Source: Paraburkholderia tropica
GTDB lineage: Bacteria; Pseudomonadota; Gammaproteobacteria; Burkholderiales; Burkholderiaceae
Direction of reading: 5' to 3'
Assembly: GCF_914484835.1 (NCBI RefSeq)
Contig: NZ_CAJZAR010000068.1
Coordinates: 124,001-188,000 of the forward strand
Length of the DNA: 64,000 nucleotides
Below the pieces are notes generated by a model that was given only the letters and a program-made list of their open reading frames with translations, was not told the DNA's origin and did no database searches. Both the position numbers and the translations under genes were made by a program. Below are positions 55,508 to 64,000 of this stretch, piece by piece (position 1 is the first letter of the stretch; every line of letters begins with the position of its first letter).

Positions 55508-56521
55508 GTGAATGTCACTCCGCCCAATGTGGCGCCCGAAGTCGCGCATCGCGCCGTGGAATGGTGGCTCGATCTGAGCAGCGGCAGCGTGACGCCGTCA
55601 CAGCGCGCCGACTTCGACGCGTGGCGCGCAGCGCATGCCGATCACGAACGCGCCTGGCAGCATATCGAAGCTGTTTCCCGACGCTTTCAATCGATTGGCG
55701 ATAGCGGCGCCGCGAATGCCGCGCGCGCGGCGCTCACGCGTGCCAAGGCGACGACGCGCAACGGCGCGGGACCGGCCTCGCGTCATCGTCGCGCGGGCAT
55801 CAAGGCGCTCGCCGTGCTGCTGTTCGCGGGCGGCGCGACGTGGAGCGCGCGCCATCGCTCGGCGTGGCCCGGCTGGACCGCCGATCTGCACACGGCCACC
55901 GGCGAAGTGCGCACGCTCACGCTCGCCGACGGCACCACACTCACGCTCGATACCGCCACGGCCGTCGACCTGCGCTTCACGCCGGACGAACGGCGCATCG
56001 TGCTTCGGCGCGGCGCGATCATGGTCGCGACCGGCCATCGCGATGGACCCGCGCCACGGCCCTTCGTGGTGGAAACCGCGCAAGGCACGGCCACGCCCAT
56101 CGGCACCCGCTTTTCGGTGCGCCAGGCGCGCGACGCCACGCAACTCGCCGTGTTCGAAGGCGCCGTGCGCGTGGTGCCGAACGCCGCGCCGTCGGCCGCG
56201 CAAACGCTCAACGCGGGCGAACGCGTGCAATTCACGGCCGATGCCGTGCTCGCGAAAGAAGCCGTTTCGAATGCAGCGGCCGCGTGGACGAAAGGCATGC
56301 TCGTCGCGAGCAATCAGCGTCTGGACGATCTGCTCGACGAACTCGCGCGTTATCGCGAAGGCATCGTGCATTGCGATCAGCGCGTGGCTTCGCTGCGTGT
56401 TTCCGGCACCTATCTGCTCGCCGACACCGACCTCGTCCTCGAAACGCTCACACGTGCGTTGCCGCTGCGCGTGGATTACCTGACGCGCTTCTGGGTCACC
56501 GTGGGCCCCGCTCGCGCGTGA
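55508..56521 (+). CDS. FecR-family transmembrane regulator
   Basis: A 337-residue inner-membrane signal transducer. Cytoplasmic DUF4880 part (WWLDLSSGSVTPSQRADFDAW), one transmembrane helix at ~98-115, periplasmic FecR domain (TATGEVRTLTLADGTTLTLDTAT) and a C-terminal STN-interacting part. It passes the receptor signal to the sigma factor. GTG start at 55508, 12 bases after the sigma gene. Confidence 0.94.
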   Translation: MNVTPPNVAPEVAHRAVEWWLDLSSGSVTPSQRADFDAWRAAHADHERAWQHIEAVSRRFQSIGDSGAANAARAALTRAKATTRNGAGPASRHRRAGIKALAVLLFAGGATWSARHRSAWPGWTADLHTATGEVRTLTLADGTTLTLDTATAVDLRFTPDERRIVLRRGAIMVATGHRDGPAPRPFVVETAQGTATPIGTRFSVRQARDATQLAVFEGAVRVVPNAAPSAAQTLNAGERVQFTADAVLAKEAVSNAAAAWTKGMLVASNQRLDDLLDELARYREGIVHCDQRVASLRVSGTYLLADTDLVLETLTRALPLRVDYLTRFWVTVGPARA

Positions 56522-56573
56522 CGATGCGCACCGCGCGCTCATTTCCCCACGCTATTTCAGCACGATAAAAAAT

Positions 56574-56600
56574 TTCGAAAAAAGCTGAGCTGTTTTCGAA
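56574..56600. promoter_or_regulatory. 27-base inverted repeat before the TonB receptor gene
   Basis: TTCGAAAA (56574-56581) and TTTTCGAA (56593-56600) are perfect arms; the centre AAGCTGAGCTG holds AGCT-G-AGCT, extending the symmetry. 61 bases before the receptor ATG. It may be an operator or an RNA hairpin. Confidence 0.55.
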
Positions 56601-56661
56601 TCTCGCGGGACAAGCCCAATGAGAGCACTTCTTCATCGGACTTTTTCCAGGCTTCACGACC

Positions 56662-59124
56662 ATGCATTCACCTCATCACGCCGAGGCGGCACCCGCCTTG
56701 CGTCAGCGCCACTGGATCGGCATCGCGGCGCTCGCCCTCTTTGCGATCAGCGCGACGACGCCCGCACTCGCCGCCGCGAATGCAAACGACACCGCACAAC
56801 AGGCCTCGGCGCGGCAAACCTATGACATCGCCGCGGGACCGCTCGACGCGGCGTTGAATCAATTCGGCCAGCAGGCCGGCGTGATGATTGCGTATCCGGG
56901 CGCACTCGCGGCGAATCGCACGAGCGCGGGACTGCATGGCGAATATGGCGTGGCGGAAGGCCTCGCGCGCATTCTGCGCAACACGGGTCTCTCGGCGAAC
57001 GCACAAGCGAACGGCAGCTTCACGCTGACCGAAGACCCCACGAATACCGATCTCGACGATCGCGCGGTGCTGCCCGCCGTGAAAGTGGGCGCGTCGACGA
57101 TCAAGGCCGGCAGTTATCGCGCGCCCGCCGAAGCGAATATCACGCGCTCGGACACGCCCGTGCTCGACACGGCGCAGGCGATCAACGTGGTGCCCGCGCA
57201 GGTGCTGCGCGATCAGCGTCCGCGCAATCTCGACGACGCGCTCGCGAACGTGAGCGGCATCGTGCAGGGCAACACGCTCGCGGGCACGCAGGACACGCTG
57301 CTCAAGCGCGGCTTCGGCGGCAATCGCGATGGCTCGATCATGGAAAACGGCATGCCGCTCGTGCAGGGCCGCGCGCTGAACGACGCCGTGGACAGCGTGG
57401 AAGTGCTCAAGGGGCCGACGTCGCTGCTCTACGGCATCATGGACCCGGGCGGCGTGGTCAACGTGGTCAGCAAGCAGCCCATGCTCACGCCGTATCATGC
57501 GATTTCGGTGCTCGGCTCCACGTATGGACATGGCCGCAACGGCGGCGGCGCGACGCTCGACACCACCGGTCCGATCGGCGATACGGGTCTCGCTTATCGC
57601 CTCGTGCTCGATCAGGTTAACGAACAATACTGGCGCAATTTCGGCGAGCATCGCGAGACGCTGGTCGCGCCTTCGGTCGCGTGGTATGGCCGCGATACGC
57701 AGGTCGTGCTTTCGTATCAGTACCGCAAATTCCTCTACCCGTTCGATCGCGGCACGGCGCTCGATCCGAAGACCAATGCGCCGCTGGCGATCTCCGCGCG
57801 CGAGCGTCTCGACGAACCGTTCAACGAAATGCGCGGCGAGTCGCATCTCGCGCAATTGCTCGTCGATCACCAGATCGATCCGAACTGGAAGGTTCATTTC
57901 GGCTATAGCTATAACCGCGAAACCTACGATGCAAACCAGTTGCGCGTGCAGGGCGTGAACAGCACGACGGGCGTGCTGTCACGCAGCAACGACGCGACCC
58001 ACGGCGCGGTCAGCACCGACAGTTACGGCATCGCTTACGTCGACGGCCACTTCGATATCGCGGGTCTGCGGAACGATCTTCAGGTCGGCGTCGACGACGA
58101 ATATCGGCGTATTTATCGCGCGGATCTGCTGCGCCAGGCCACGCAATATACGTTCAATTATTTCAGTCCGGTTTATGGGCGCGAGAGCCCGTCGAGCACG
58201 GTATCCGCGAGTGACAGCGATCAGACCGACACGCTGCACGACACCTCCGTGTTTCTGCAGGACAGCCTGCATCTGACCAGCAAGTGGATACTCGTGGGCG
58301 GCGCGCGATTTATTTCGTATAACCAGGTAGCGGGCAAAGGTCGTCCGTTCAAGGCGAATACCGATCTGAGCGGCACCAAATGGCTGCCGCGCGCGGGCGT
58401 GATCTACAAGTGGACCGAGAATTTCTCGCTCTACGGCAGCTATACGCAGTCGCTCAAGCCGACTTCGACGATCGCGCCGCTGAGCACGGGCGTGGTGATC
58501 GATTCGTCGGTGCGGCCCGAGGAAGCCACGTCGTGGGAACTCGGCGCGAAGATCGCCATGCCCGCCGGTCTCACCGGCACGCTCGCGCTGTTCAACATCG
58601 ACAAATCGAATGTGCTGGTCTCGCAGTACAACGACACGACCAAGGAAACCGACTGGCGCACCTCGGGCAAGGCGCGTTCGCGCGGCGTGGAGCTCGACGT
58701 GTCCGGGCAGATCGGCGAGCACTGGAGCGTGATCGCGAGCTACGCGTATATCGACGCGAAAACCACCGAAGACCCCGAATACGCGGGCAACCGGCTCTGG
58801 AACGTCGCGCAGAATACGGCGTCGCTCGCGGCGGTCTACGACTTCGGCGCACTGTTCGGCGGCGACCAGTTGCGCGTGGGCGCAGGCGCGCATTACGTGG
58901 GCGCGCGCCCCGGCGACTCCGCCAACAGCTTCACGCTGCCCGCCTACACGGTCGCCGACGCGTTCGCCACCTACGACACGAAATGGGGCGGCCATCGCGT
59001 CTCGTTTCAGTTGAACGTGAAGAACCTCTTCAACAAGACCTATTACCCGTCGAGCGCGAACCGCTATTTCGTCGCGGTCGGCGACGCACGCCAGGTCTCG
59101 CTGCTCTCCACTTTCGAATTCTGA
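56662..59124 (+). CDS. TonB-dependent siderophore receptor with STN signalling domain
   Basis: An 820-residue outer-membrane receptor. Signal peptide ends near ATTPALA. An STN domain at ~52-120 (YDIAAGPLDAALNQFGQQAG) signals to FecR. The plug has QAINVVPAQVLRDQRPRNLDDAL and SVEVLKGPTSLLYG, and a barrel ends in Phe (STFEF). It takes up a ferric siderophore of unknown identity. Its stop overlaps the next start (TGATG). Confidence 0.94.
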   Translation: MHSPHHAEAAPALRQRHWIGIAALALFAISATTPALAAANANDTAQQASARQTYDIAAGPLDAALNQFGQQAGVMIAYPGALAANRTSAGLHGEYGVAEGLARILRNTGLSANAQANGSFTLTEDPTNTDLDDRAVLPAVKVGASTIKAGSYRAPAEANITRSDTPVLDTAQAINVVPAQVLRDQRPRNLDDALANVSGIVQGNTLAGTQDTLLKRGFGGNRDGSIMENGMPLVQGRALNDAVDSVEVLKGPTSLLYGIMDPGGVVNVVSKQPMLTPYHAISVLGSTYGHGRNGGGATLDTTGPIGDTGLAYRLVLDQVNEQYWRNFGEHRETLVAPSVAWYGRDTQVVLSYQYRKFLYPFDRGTALDPKTNAPLAISARERLDEPFNEMRGESHLAQLLVDHQIDPNWKVHFGYSYNRETYDANQLRVQGVNSTTGVLSRSNDATHGAVSTDSYGIAYVDGHFDIAGLRNDLQVGVDDEYRRIYRADLLRQATQYTFNYFSPVYGRESPSSTVSASDSDQTDTLHDTSVFLQDSLHLTSKWILVGGARFISYNQVAGKGRPFKANTDLSGTKWLPRAGVIYKWTENFSLYGSYTQSLKPTSTIAPLSTGVVIDSSVRPEEATSWELGAKIAMPAGLTGTLALFNIDKSNVLVSQYNDTTKETDWRTSGKARSRGVELDVSGQIGEHWSVIASYAYIDAKTTEDPEYAGNRLWNVAQNTASLAAVYDFGALFGGDQLRVGAGAHYVGARPGDSANSFTLPAYTVADAFATYDTKWGGHRVSFQLNVKNLFNKTYYPSSANRYFVAVGDARQVSLLSTFEF

Positions 59125-59900
59125 TGCGCACACGAACCCTCATGAAATCGCGTCCTTCGTCATCCAGGCCCAACACGCCTTCGCGGCGCAACGCGCTGCT
59201 CACGCTCGGCGCCCTCGCCGCTTCTTTAACCACAGCGTTCGCCTCGCCCGGCGCACGCGCACAACAGCCCGGCACGTCCGGCACCGTGCTGATGGTGGTG
59301 CAGTTCAAGGGACCGAATCTCGCCGTCGATCAGGCGATCGCGGCGCATCTGCAAGCGCGCGGCTATACGGTTCGGCTCGTCGATCAGGATGTCGATCCCG
59401 CACTCGCACACGACGCGCGGCTCGTCGTCATTTCGTCGACGGTCTCGGCCAAGGACGTGTCTGCGGGCTGGCGCAACGCACCCGTGCCGCTGCTCACGTG
59501 GGAAAACGACCTGCTCGACGATCTCGCGATGAGCGGCAAACGGCACGACACCGACTTCGGCGAAGTGGCGAAGGAGCGCTATCTGTGGCTCGTGAACGCG
59601 CCGCACGCCGCCTCGGGCGGCTTGAGCGCGGGCGTGTCCAACGTCTTCCGCAAGCAGGCGCCGATGAGTTGGGGCAAGCCGGGGCTCGGCGCGTCGATCA
59701 TCGCGACGATTTACGGTCAGCCGGAGAAGGCCGCGATTTTCACCTACGAAAAAGGCGCGACGATGGACTACGAAGCGCTCGCGCCCGCGCGGCGCACGAT
59801 GTTCTTCATGGACAACGATTCGTTTCCTAACCTCTCCGAAGCGGGCCTGCGCCTGTTCGACGCCGCCATCGACTGGACCGCGTCGCGCGAGCGCACGTAA
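59124..59900 (+). CDS. secreted protein of unknown function, coupled to the receptor
   Basis: A 258-residue exported protein. A twin-arginine-like signal (SRRNALLTLGALAAS) precedes an ~210-residue domain with alternating strands and helices (VLMVVQFKGPNLAVDQAI, ARLVVISSTV, VPLLTWEND, AAIFTYEKG) that looks like a Rossmann/ThuA or glutamine-amidotransferase-like fold; the catalytic Cys of true amidotransferases is absent. It overlaps the receptor stop by one base, so it is part of the iron set. An alternative start is ATG 59142. Confidence 0.75.
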   Translation: MRTRTLMKSRPSSSRPNTPSRRNALLTLGALAASLTTAFASPGARAQQPGTSGTVLMVVQFKGPNLAVDQAIAAHLQARGYTVRLVDQDVDPALAHDARLVVISSTVSAKDVSAGWRNAPVPLLTWENDLLDDLAMSGKRHDTDFGEVAKERYLWLVNAPHAASGGLSAGVSNVFRKQAPMSWGKPGLGASIIATIYGQPEKAAIFTYEKGATMDYEALAPARRTMFFMDNDSFPNLSEAGLRLFDAAIDWTASRERT

Positions 59901-60099
59901 ACCCAAGGCCCGATCCGGCACGCAAAGAAAACGCTGCACACGCCGCCGGATCGCCGGTCATGTCACGATGTGAAATACCTTCACTTCGTAAGAAACGTAT
60001 AATGCACGCTGATTTCCCGCGCATGCGGGCGTTCGGCGTTGCACGCGCAACGGGGAGCGCGCCGCGCCGAGCGCAGTCTTGATTCAGCAGAGGATGCCC

Positions 60100-60426
60100 A
60101 TGAAGCGACTTTTCCTGGCCGCGTTGGCCGGCGTCTGGACCGCGAGTGCGTTCGCGCACACCTGCACCGAAGGTTCGCAAGTGCGAATCGAGGGCGATGC
60201 GCCGGGCGCGATCAGCTACGACATCTACACCCATCTCTACCCGCTCAGCGCGCACAAGCTCGCGCGGCTCGCGAACGCGCAGCAGGTCACGATGATCCCC
60301 GACGGCACCATTGCGTGCACCATCGCCGACGACGGCGTGGACGATCCGCACGCGGTGCTCATCAACGGTCCGCACGGCCAGATGAGCTACTGGCTTTCGG
60401 AAGATTACGTCAAGCCGCTGAGCTGA
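60100..60426 (+). CDS. small secreted protein, unknown
   Basis: A 108-residue protein with a clear signal peptide (MKRLFLAALAGVWTASAFA, cut before HTCTE) and two Cys residues in the mature part, suggesting a disulfide. ATG 60100 is preferred because AGAGG is 6 bases upstream. It lies 18 bases before the MarR gene and is probably co-transcribed. I recognise no family. Confidence 0.75.
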   Translation: MKRLFLAALAGVWTASAFAHTCTEGSQVRIEGDAPGAISYDIYTHLYPLSAHKLARLANAQQVTMIPDGTIACTIADDGVDDPHAVLINGPHGQMSYWLSEDYVKPLS

Positions 60427-60444
60427 CCGGCCAGGCAACCTGTC

Positions 60445-60864
60445 ATGGCATCGCCACGCCGCAAGGCCACGGAACCCATTTCTCGCGCCGATCTGGAGGA
60501 GCTTTCCGAGTTCCGCTATCGCCTGCGCCGCTTCCTGCGTTTTTCCGAAGAGATCGTGCACGCCGAAGGCGTGACGCCGCTGCAGTACATGCTGATGCTG
60601 CACACGCGCGCCTTTCCCGACCGCGACTGGGCCACGGTGGGCGAACTCGCGGAACGCCTGCAGGCGTCGTCGCATGGCACCGTGGCGCTGGTCACGCGCT
60701 GCGAGGCGGCCGGTCTGGTCGAGCGCGTGCCGAGCGCGCACGACCGGCGCCAGGTGCAGGTGCATCTCACGGCCGCTGGCGAAAGCTGTCTGATGAAGCT
60801 GGCCGCCCTGCACAAGTCGGAAGTGCAGTCGTTCGGCTGGGCGTTCCGTGAAGAAAACATCTGA
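60445..60864 (+). CDS. MarR-family transcriptional regulator
   Basis: A 139-residue winged-helix regulator with LTPLQYMLML-like helix (VTPLQYMLML), WATVGELAERLQASSHGTVALVTRCEAAGLVERVPSAHDRR as recognition helix and wing, given here in parts: residues ~64-102. Such regulators respond to small aromatics or oxidants. It follows the small secreted protein by 18 bases. Confidence 0.92.
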   Translation: MASPRRKATEPISRADLEELSEFRYRLRRFLRFSEEIVHAEGVTPLQYMLMLHTRAFPDRDWATVGELAERLQASSHGTVALVTRCEAAGLVERVPSAHDRRQVQVHLTAAGESCLMKLAALHKSEVQSFGWAFREENI

Positions 60865-60891
60865 GGCAGGCGGCGCAAGCGATCCGCGCCG

Positions 60892-60918
60892 TTTAAGTTT
60901 TTTTAAGTTTCCTTTAAG
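60892..60918 (+). promoter_or_regulatory. three helically phased TTTAAG repeats
   Basis: TTTAAG at 60892-60897, 60902-60907 and 60913-60918, gaps of 4 and 5 bases. This pattern resembles PmrA/QseB-type OmpR-family binding sites. Confidence 0.6.
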
Positions 60919-61027
60919 TATCCCGGCTTAAATTGGCACATATGTCATATCATGATCGTTTTTCGCGGCGCGCCTGCAGCGGGTGCGGCGCTCGATCGCG
61001 TGACATGGTGGTGTCCTCAGCTTGCCG

Positions 61028-61104
61028 GACTGCACGTCCAGTTGCCACCTGCGCCAACTGGTGGCGGCTTCCCCTGACCCAGCGTGATCGCTGGGTTTTT
61101 TTTC
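61028..61104 (+). ncRNA. candidate structured small RNA or leader with three hairpins and terminator
   Basis: Hairpin 1 GGAC (61028-61031)/GTCC (61037-61040); hairpin 2 GCCACC (61045-61050)/GGTGGC (61061-61066); hairpin 3 ACCCAGCG/CGCTGGGT (61078-61097) followed by eight T. The 5' end may lie near 60960. The next gene starts 70 bases after the T-run, so this is either an independent small RNA or a leader with attenuation. I do not recognise a known RNA family in it. Confidence 0.5.
61078..61104 (+). terminator. intrinsic terminator before the ClC gene
   Basis: Perfect 8-bp arms ACCCAGCG and CGCTGGGT, loop TGAT, followed by eight T. One of the strongest terminators in the window. Confidence 0.93.
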
Positions 61105-61174
61105 GATCGTCGAAAACGACGCTCGCGAAGGCGCCACCCATAGAATATTGTTCGACCACAGGAGAGACCGCACC

Positions 61175-62485
61175 GTGCGCATTTTTGGGCTGATCGACCG
61201 GCGCGCGCTGCAGCGCGCCAACCGGCTGTGGCTGCACTACGGCGTGTTCTGGCTCGGCGCAGTGGCCGTCGGTCTCGTCGCCGTGCTCTACGCGAAGCTC
61301 ATCGATTTCGGCTACGCGCTCTTTCTGCGCTACGCCGCGGAACACTTCTGGCTGCCGCTTTTCGTTGCGCCCGCGATGGGCGCGTTGACGGTCTGGCTCA
61401 CGCGGCGCTTCTTCAACGGCGCGGAAGGCAGCGGCATTCCGCAAGTGATCGCCATGCTGCACGGCCCCGATACGCTCGGCCCGAAGCTGCTCACGCTGCG
61501 CATTCTCGTCGGCAAGATCTTCGTGTCGTTTCTCGCGATTCTCGGCGGCTTCACGATCGGACGCGAAGGCCCGACCATTCACGTGGGCGCGGCGCTCATG
61601 TTCAGCTTGCGCGGCTTTTATCCGCAGCGCTTTCGCGCGATCAGCCACGGCGTGCTCGAACGGCGGCTCGCACTCGCGGGTGCGGCGGCGGGCTTGTCGG
61701 CGGCGTTCAATGCGCCGCTCGCGGGCGTGGTGTTCGCCATCGAGGAACTCATGCGCAGTTTCTCGGAGCGCACCAGCGGCGTGCTCATCACGGCCATTAT
61801 TTTCGCGGGTATCGTCTCGCTCGGCCTTCAAGGCAATTACGTGTATTTCGGCACCATCGACATCGGTTCGGGATTGCCGAAATGGCTCATGCTGGCCGTC
61901 GTGCTGATCGGCGTGATCGCGGGCGTGCTGGGCGGCTGCTTCTGCTGGCTGCTGCTCAACACGCAGCGCTGGATGCCCGCGAAACTGCTCGATATGCGCG
62001 CGAATCGGCCCGTGCTGTTCGGCGCCGTGTGCGGGCTGATCATCGCGATCATCGGCGTGATCTCGCACGGCCACGCGTTCGGCAGCGGTTATGCCGAGGC
62101 ACGCAGCATGCTCGAAGGCAATGCGCAGGTGAGCGCGGCGTATCCGCTGTTCAAGATCGTGTCGATGGTCGGATCGTATCTGCCGGGCTCGCCGGGCGGC
62201 CTGTTCGCGCCGTCGCTCGCGATTGGCGCGGGCATCGGCAATACGCTGCACATGATGTTTTCGCAGATGCAGCTTTCGATGCTGATCGCGCTCGGCATGG
62301 TCGGTTATCTCGCGGCGGTCACGCAGAGTCCGATCACGGCGTTCGTGATCGTCATCGAAATGATCAACGGTCATGCGCTCGTGCTGTCGCTCATGGCGAC
62401 CGCGCTGATCGCGAGCCGCGTCTCGCGCATCTTCGCGCCGCCGCTTTATGACGCGCTCTCGCAACGCTATTTGCGAGAGCCTTAA
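61175..62485 (+). CDS. ClC-family chloride channel/antiporter
   Basis: A 436-residue ClC protein with about ten membrane segments. Selectivity motifs: GSGIPQVIAML, GREGPTIHVG (Glu gate in the second Gly-Arg-Glu-Gly-Pro) and the GSPGG loop late in the protein. GREGP points to chloride rather than the fluoride (CLC-F) group. GTG 61175 is chosen because AGGAGAG lies upstream and the frame before it is unconserved. Downstream of a strong terminator, so it needs read-through or its own promoter. Confidence 0.94.
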   Translation: MRIFGLIDRRALQRANRLWLHYGVFWLGAVAVGLVAVLYAKLIDFGYALFLRYAAEHFWLPLFVAPAMGALTVWLTRRFFNGAEGSGIPQVIAMLHGPDTLGPKLLTLRILVGKIFVSFLAILGGFTIGREGPTIHVGAALMFSLRGFYPQRFRAISHGVLERRLALAGAAAGLSAAFNAPLAGVVFAIEELMRSFSERTSGVLITAIIFAGIVSLGLQGNYVYFGTIDIGSGLPKWLMLAVVLIGVIAGVLGGCFCWLLLNTQRWMPAKLLDMRANRPVLFGAVCGLIIAIIGVISHGHAFGSGYAEARSMLEGNAQVSAAYPLFKIVSMVGSYLPGSPGGLFAPSLAIGAGIGNTLHMMFSQMQLSMLIALGMVGYLAAVTQSPITAFVIVIEMINGHALVLSLMATALIASRVSRIFAPPLYDALSQRYLREP

Positions 62486-62518
62486 CTTACGCTATCGCGC
62501 ACAATCGTCGGGGATGAA

Positions 62519-63199
62519 ATGAGGATCGCGGACAATCTGGAACGGCGCCTGCTCGGCACGGCGCGTGTGTTGTGCATCGTGGCGCTGGTCGGCGCGGTGC
62601 TGGCGATGATGGCGGTGATCGCCGCGCTGGCCGCGTCCGGCAACGCCAACGTGAGCGCCGATCCGCCCGTGAGCGCGAGCGCCGTGCTCGCCTCGATTCC
62701 GGGCACGGAAGCGGCCAACGACGCGATCTCCAGCAACGGGGCGAATGGTACGAATGGCGCATACGGCGACGAAGCCGCGCTCGAATTGCCCGCCGCCGCC
62801 GGACTCGCGCTGCCCGCGCCGTTGCGCGCCGTGCTCTATCAGCACAATGCGAGTCAGCCGATGCTCGACGCGTGGCTCGACAACGTGCCGCTCGCCGACC
62901 GCCAGCAATTCGTCGATGAACTCAGCCAGGTGATCGCGCACGCGACGCACCACGCATCGGCATGGGAATGGGACGATCGCGACCGTTATGTGGCGACGGC
63001 GATGAATCAATACGCGCGCTTCAAGATCGAACGCATCGCGTCGGCGCAATCGCTGATCGAGGCGGCGCAGGCGCGTAGCGCGCAATTCCGCTCGTCGCTC
63101 GGCACCCTGCTCGCCCTGGCGGGCTTTCTCACCGTGCTCCTGCTGCTTCTCGCGATCGAACGCAATACGCGCGCGCTGCGCGTGCAGAAGCCCGGCTGA
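62519..63199 (+). CDS. hypothetical two-helix membrane protein
   Basis: A 226-residue protein with N- and C-terminal membrane helices (~15-40 and ~195-215), an Asn/Gly/Ala-rich linker at ~75-85, and a helical middle with a WDDRDRYV patch. GGGGA precedes the ATG. Family unknown. It lies 33 bases after the ClC gene. Confidence 0.75.
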   Translation: MRIADNLERRLLGTARVLCIVALVGAVLAMMAVIAALAASGNANVSADPPVSASAVLASIPGTEAANDAISSNGANGTNGAYGDEAALELPAAAGLALPAPLRAVLYQHNASQPMLDAWLDNVPLADRQQFVDELSQVIAHATHHASAWEWDDRDRYVATAMNQYARFKIERIASAQSLIEAAQARSAQFRSSLGTLLALAGFLTVLLLLLAIERNTRALRVQKPG

Positions 63200-63300
63200 T
63201 TGCGATTGCAAGCCCGCACGCGCAACGCGCCAATAGCGCCCGTCACGTCGATCACGCTAACCAGGCAGTTCATCGCCACGAAACGTTCTTCGTCCCGCCC

Positions 63301-64000
63301 ATGAACACGACCTCACTCGATCTTTCTGCGTTTCCCCGGTACGCGCTGCTCGAAGGCCCGACGCCCATTCAACATCTATCGCGGCTGAGCGCGCGGCTGG
63401 GCGGCGCGAACCTCTATGTGAAGCGCGACGATCTGAACGGACTCGGCGGCGGCGGCAACAAACTGCGCAAGCTCGAATTCCTGATGGGTGAAGCGCTCGC
63501 GCGCGGCGCCGATACCATCATCACCGTCGGCGCGCGCCAGTCGAATCATGCGCGGCTGACGGCGGCTGCCGCCGCGCGCGCGGGGCTTCAGTGCGAGCTG
63601 GTGCTCACGCGCGCGGTGCCGCGTTTCGACGCGGAGTACCTTGAAAACGGCAATATTCTGCTCGACGATCTGCTCGCGGCGCACGTGCACGATCTGCCCG
63701 CGGGCTCCGATTCGCTTCAATTCGCCGAAGCGCGCGCCGATACGCTGCGCGCGCAAGGCCGCAAGGTTTATGTGTGTCCGCTCGGCGGATCGAGTCCGGT
63801 CGGCTGCCTCGGTTATGCGGATGGTGCGGCGGAGATCGCCGCGCAGTCGCGCGCGAGCGGCGTCGCGTTCGACCATATCGTCATGCCCAACGGCAGCGGC
63901 GGCATGCACGCGGGCTTCGTGGCGGGCATGACGGCGCTTGGGTTGAATGCGGCCAGCGTGACGGCGTTCGCGGTGTACGCGAGCGCCGACAAAGCCCATG
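63301..64000 (+). CDS. D-cysteine desulfhydrase-family PLP enzyme, 3' end missing
   Basis: The first 233 residues of a PLP-dependent enzyme of the D-cysteine desulfhydrase/ACC deaminase group. Motifs: LEGPTPIQHL, VKRDDLNGLGGGGNKLRKLEFL (PLP Lys, given in part), RQSNHARLTAAA and CPLGGSSPVG. It could instead be an L-cysteate sulfo-lyase (CuyA), which shares this fold. The window ends inside it. ATG 63301 matches the family start. Confidence 0.88.
   Translation, partial: MNTTSLDLSAFPRYALLEGPTPIQHLSRLSARLGGANLYVKRDDLNGLGGGGNKLRKLEFLMGEALARGADTIITVGARQSNHARLTAAAAARAGLQCELVLTRAVPRFDAEYLENGNILLDDLLAAHVHDLPAGSDSLQFAEARADTLRAQGRKVYVCPLGGSSPVGCLGYADGAAEIAAQSRASGVAFDHIVMPNGSGGMHAGFVAGMTALGLNAASVTAFAVYASADKAH

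Larger units (their letters stand above)
60865..61174 (+). other. regulatory region before the ClC gene
   Basis: Holds three TTTAAG repeats (60892-60918), an 11-bp palindrome ATATG-T-CATAT (60940-60950) and a structured RNA ending in a terminator (61028-61104). No protein gene supported. Confidence 0.6.

Noticed and set aside
60865..61174. Fluoride riboswitch before the ClC gene.
   Set aside because: The conserved fluoride motif is not visible, and the protein has the chloride-type GREGP motif.

Overview
GC-rich, gene-dense DNA of a Burkholderiaceae bacterium, most likely Paraburkholderia or Caballeronia. This is judged from the Burkholderia-type porin (22893-24053), the DUF3331 and DUF4148 proteins, an IrlR/CusR-like two-component system, hopanoid genes hpnI/hpnL and the overall codon bias. 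Most genes are ordinary chromosomal or secondary-replicon genes. One clearly less GC-rich stretch (about 10.06-12.6 kb) holds a type VI secretion (T6SS) toxin/immunity pair behind a vgrG. Both window edges cut genes: a cydA at the left and a D-cysteine desulfhydrase-like gene at the right. I saw no rRNA, tRNA, CRISPR array or insertion sequence.

Layout. 0-7 kb: two different cytochrome bd oxidase pairs (cydAB) flank a YdeP-type molybdopterin oxidoreductase. 7-9.3 kb: molybdenum cofactor genes moaA-moaE-moaD end in a strong terminator, then a DUF3331 gene follows. 10-15 kb: an orphan vgrG, a VRR-NUC nuclease effector and a DUF3396 immunity gene on the minus strand. 15.5-22.5 kb: an eight-gene operon made of an amino-acid-type ABC importer, an M20 amidohydrolase, a DUF1989 protein, an XRE-cupin regulator and a ureohydrolase. 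It looks like uptake and breakdown of a ureido or guanidino compound. 22.9-25.6 kb: porin and a DHA2 drug exporter. 25.6-29.5 kb: acyl-CoA dehydrogenase, SDR, histidine phosphatase and LysR. 29.6-33.5 kb: SLC13 permease, LysR and an NmrA-like protein.

33.8-39 kb: a pqqABCDE operon, including the 23-residue pqqA, a terminator between pqqA and pqqB, and an S9 peptidase overlapping pqqE. 39-41.7 kb: a MocE-like Rieske ferredoxin and a MocD-like desaturase, divergent from a LacI-type regulator with a perfect palindrome over its promoter. 42.1-45.9 kb: hopanoid genes hpnI and hpnL and a metallophosphoesterase. 46-54.7 kb: a tripartite RND efflux operon converging on an OmpR-family two-component system, plus a DUF4148 gene. 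A repeated motif, GTAAT-N6-GTYAY, lies beside all three transcription units. 55-59.9 kb: a FecI-FecR-TonB receptor system with a Fur-like box and a secreted protein. 60-64 kb: a small secreted protein, MarR, a structured leader or small RNA with three hairpins and a strong terminator, a ClC channel, a membrane protein and the partial desulfhydrase-like gene.

The least explained pieces are the structured RNA before the ClC gene (60.9-61.1 kb), the two-module immunity protein of the T6SS island, the ureido/guanidino operon with its 17-bp palindrome, and the shared response-regulator motif.
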